From Prevotellaceae bacterium (lineage in GTDB: Bacteria > Bacteroidota > Bacteroidia > Bacteroidales > UBA932): 64,000 bases of DNA. Where the stretch lies: assembly GCA_031258195.1 (NCBI GenBank), contig JAIRNF010000009.1, positions 1 to 64,000 of the forward strand, in the 5' to 3' direction. The notes beneath the pieces were generated by a model, which saw nothing but the letters and a program-made list of their open reading frames with translations, was not told where the DNA came from and made no database searches. Shown one piece after another: positions 63,827-64,000 of this stretch; position 1 is the first letter of the stretch; each line of letters opens with the position of its first letter. The position numbers and the translations under genes are program-made.

Positions 63827-64000
63827 AAATCGTAAGTTTTTAAAAGTAGTTTTACCCGATGATCAAGTGCCTTGTTTTGAAACTTGGCACAGTAGTCCAT
63901 TAATAAATCCTTATTTAAATCATCGTGTAGGTAATCTTCATCCAACCGTAGTTCTTCCAATTCTTGTTCACTATCGTAGAACGGATAAAGATACAGCAAA
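63823..64000 (-). CDS. C-terminus of an upstream partner gene (possible AbiEi-like antitoxin), truncated by the window edge
   Basis: Reverse-strand reading ...LYLYPFYDSEQELEELRLDEDYLHDDLNKDLLMDYCAKFQNKALDHRVKLLLKTYDL*; TGA overlaps the toxin ATG (ATGA). Confidence 0.6.
   Translation of the reverse strand, partial: LLYLYPFYDSEQELEELRLDEDYLHDDLNKDLLMDYCAKFQNKALDHRVKLLLKTYDL

Overview
Bacteroidota-type (probably Bacteroidales) chromosomal segment. Most of it is core genome on the minus strand: rplM-rpsI-rpsB-tsf, and a near-complete str/S10/spc/alpha block (rpsL-rpsG-fusA-rpsJ ... rpoA-rplQ) followed by eno. Other housekeeping genes: rpsO, pnp, lpxD, an lpxC-fabZ fusion, lpxA, fbp, metG, ald, rlmN, ilvE, gldD/gldE and rhlE. 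The accessory interest is mainly at about 3.6-10.5 kb, between rplM and rpsO. There I see a decayed radical SAM/SPASM peptide maturase with a nearby GG-leader RiPP-precursor-like ORF, an apparently intact IS110-family transposase, a broken DUF1343/NamZ-like gene and a broken MFS transporter. The strongest unexplained structure is two consecutive long-range stem-loops in the noncoding DNA directly 5' of the IS110 transposase (12-bp and 9-bp perfect stems enclosing large loops). That is the position and layout expected of an IS110 bridge RNA. At least eight genes in the window carry frameshifts and/or in-frame stops while all ribosomal genes are intact. In two of them the key catalytic residue is also substituted (radical SAM middle Cys to Arg; MutS-like Walker A Lys to Glu), which argues for real gene decay. 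A family of 'CGTCATTTCGAGCGAAGCGAGAAAT'-like intergenic palindromes is present in several copies. No rRNA, complete tRNA or CRISPR array was seen. I do not see a clearly novel intact multigene system; the RiPP locus is a remnant and the bridge-RNA candidate is an inference needing a covariance-model check.
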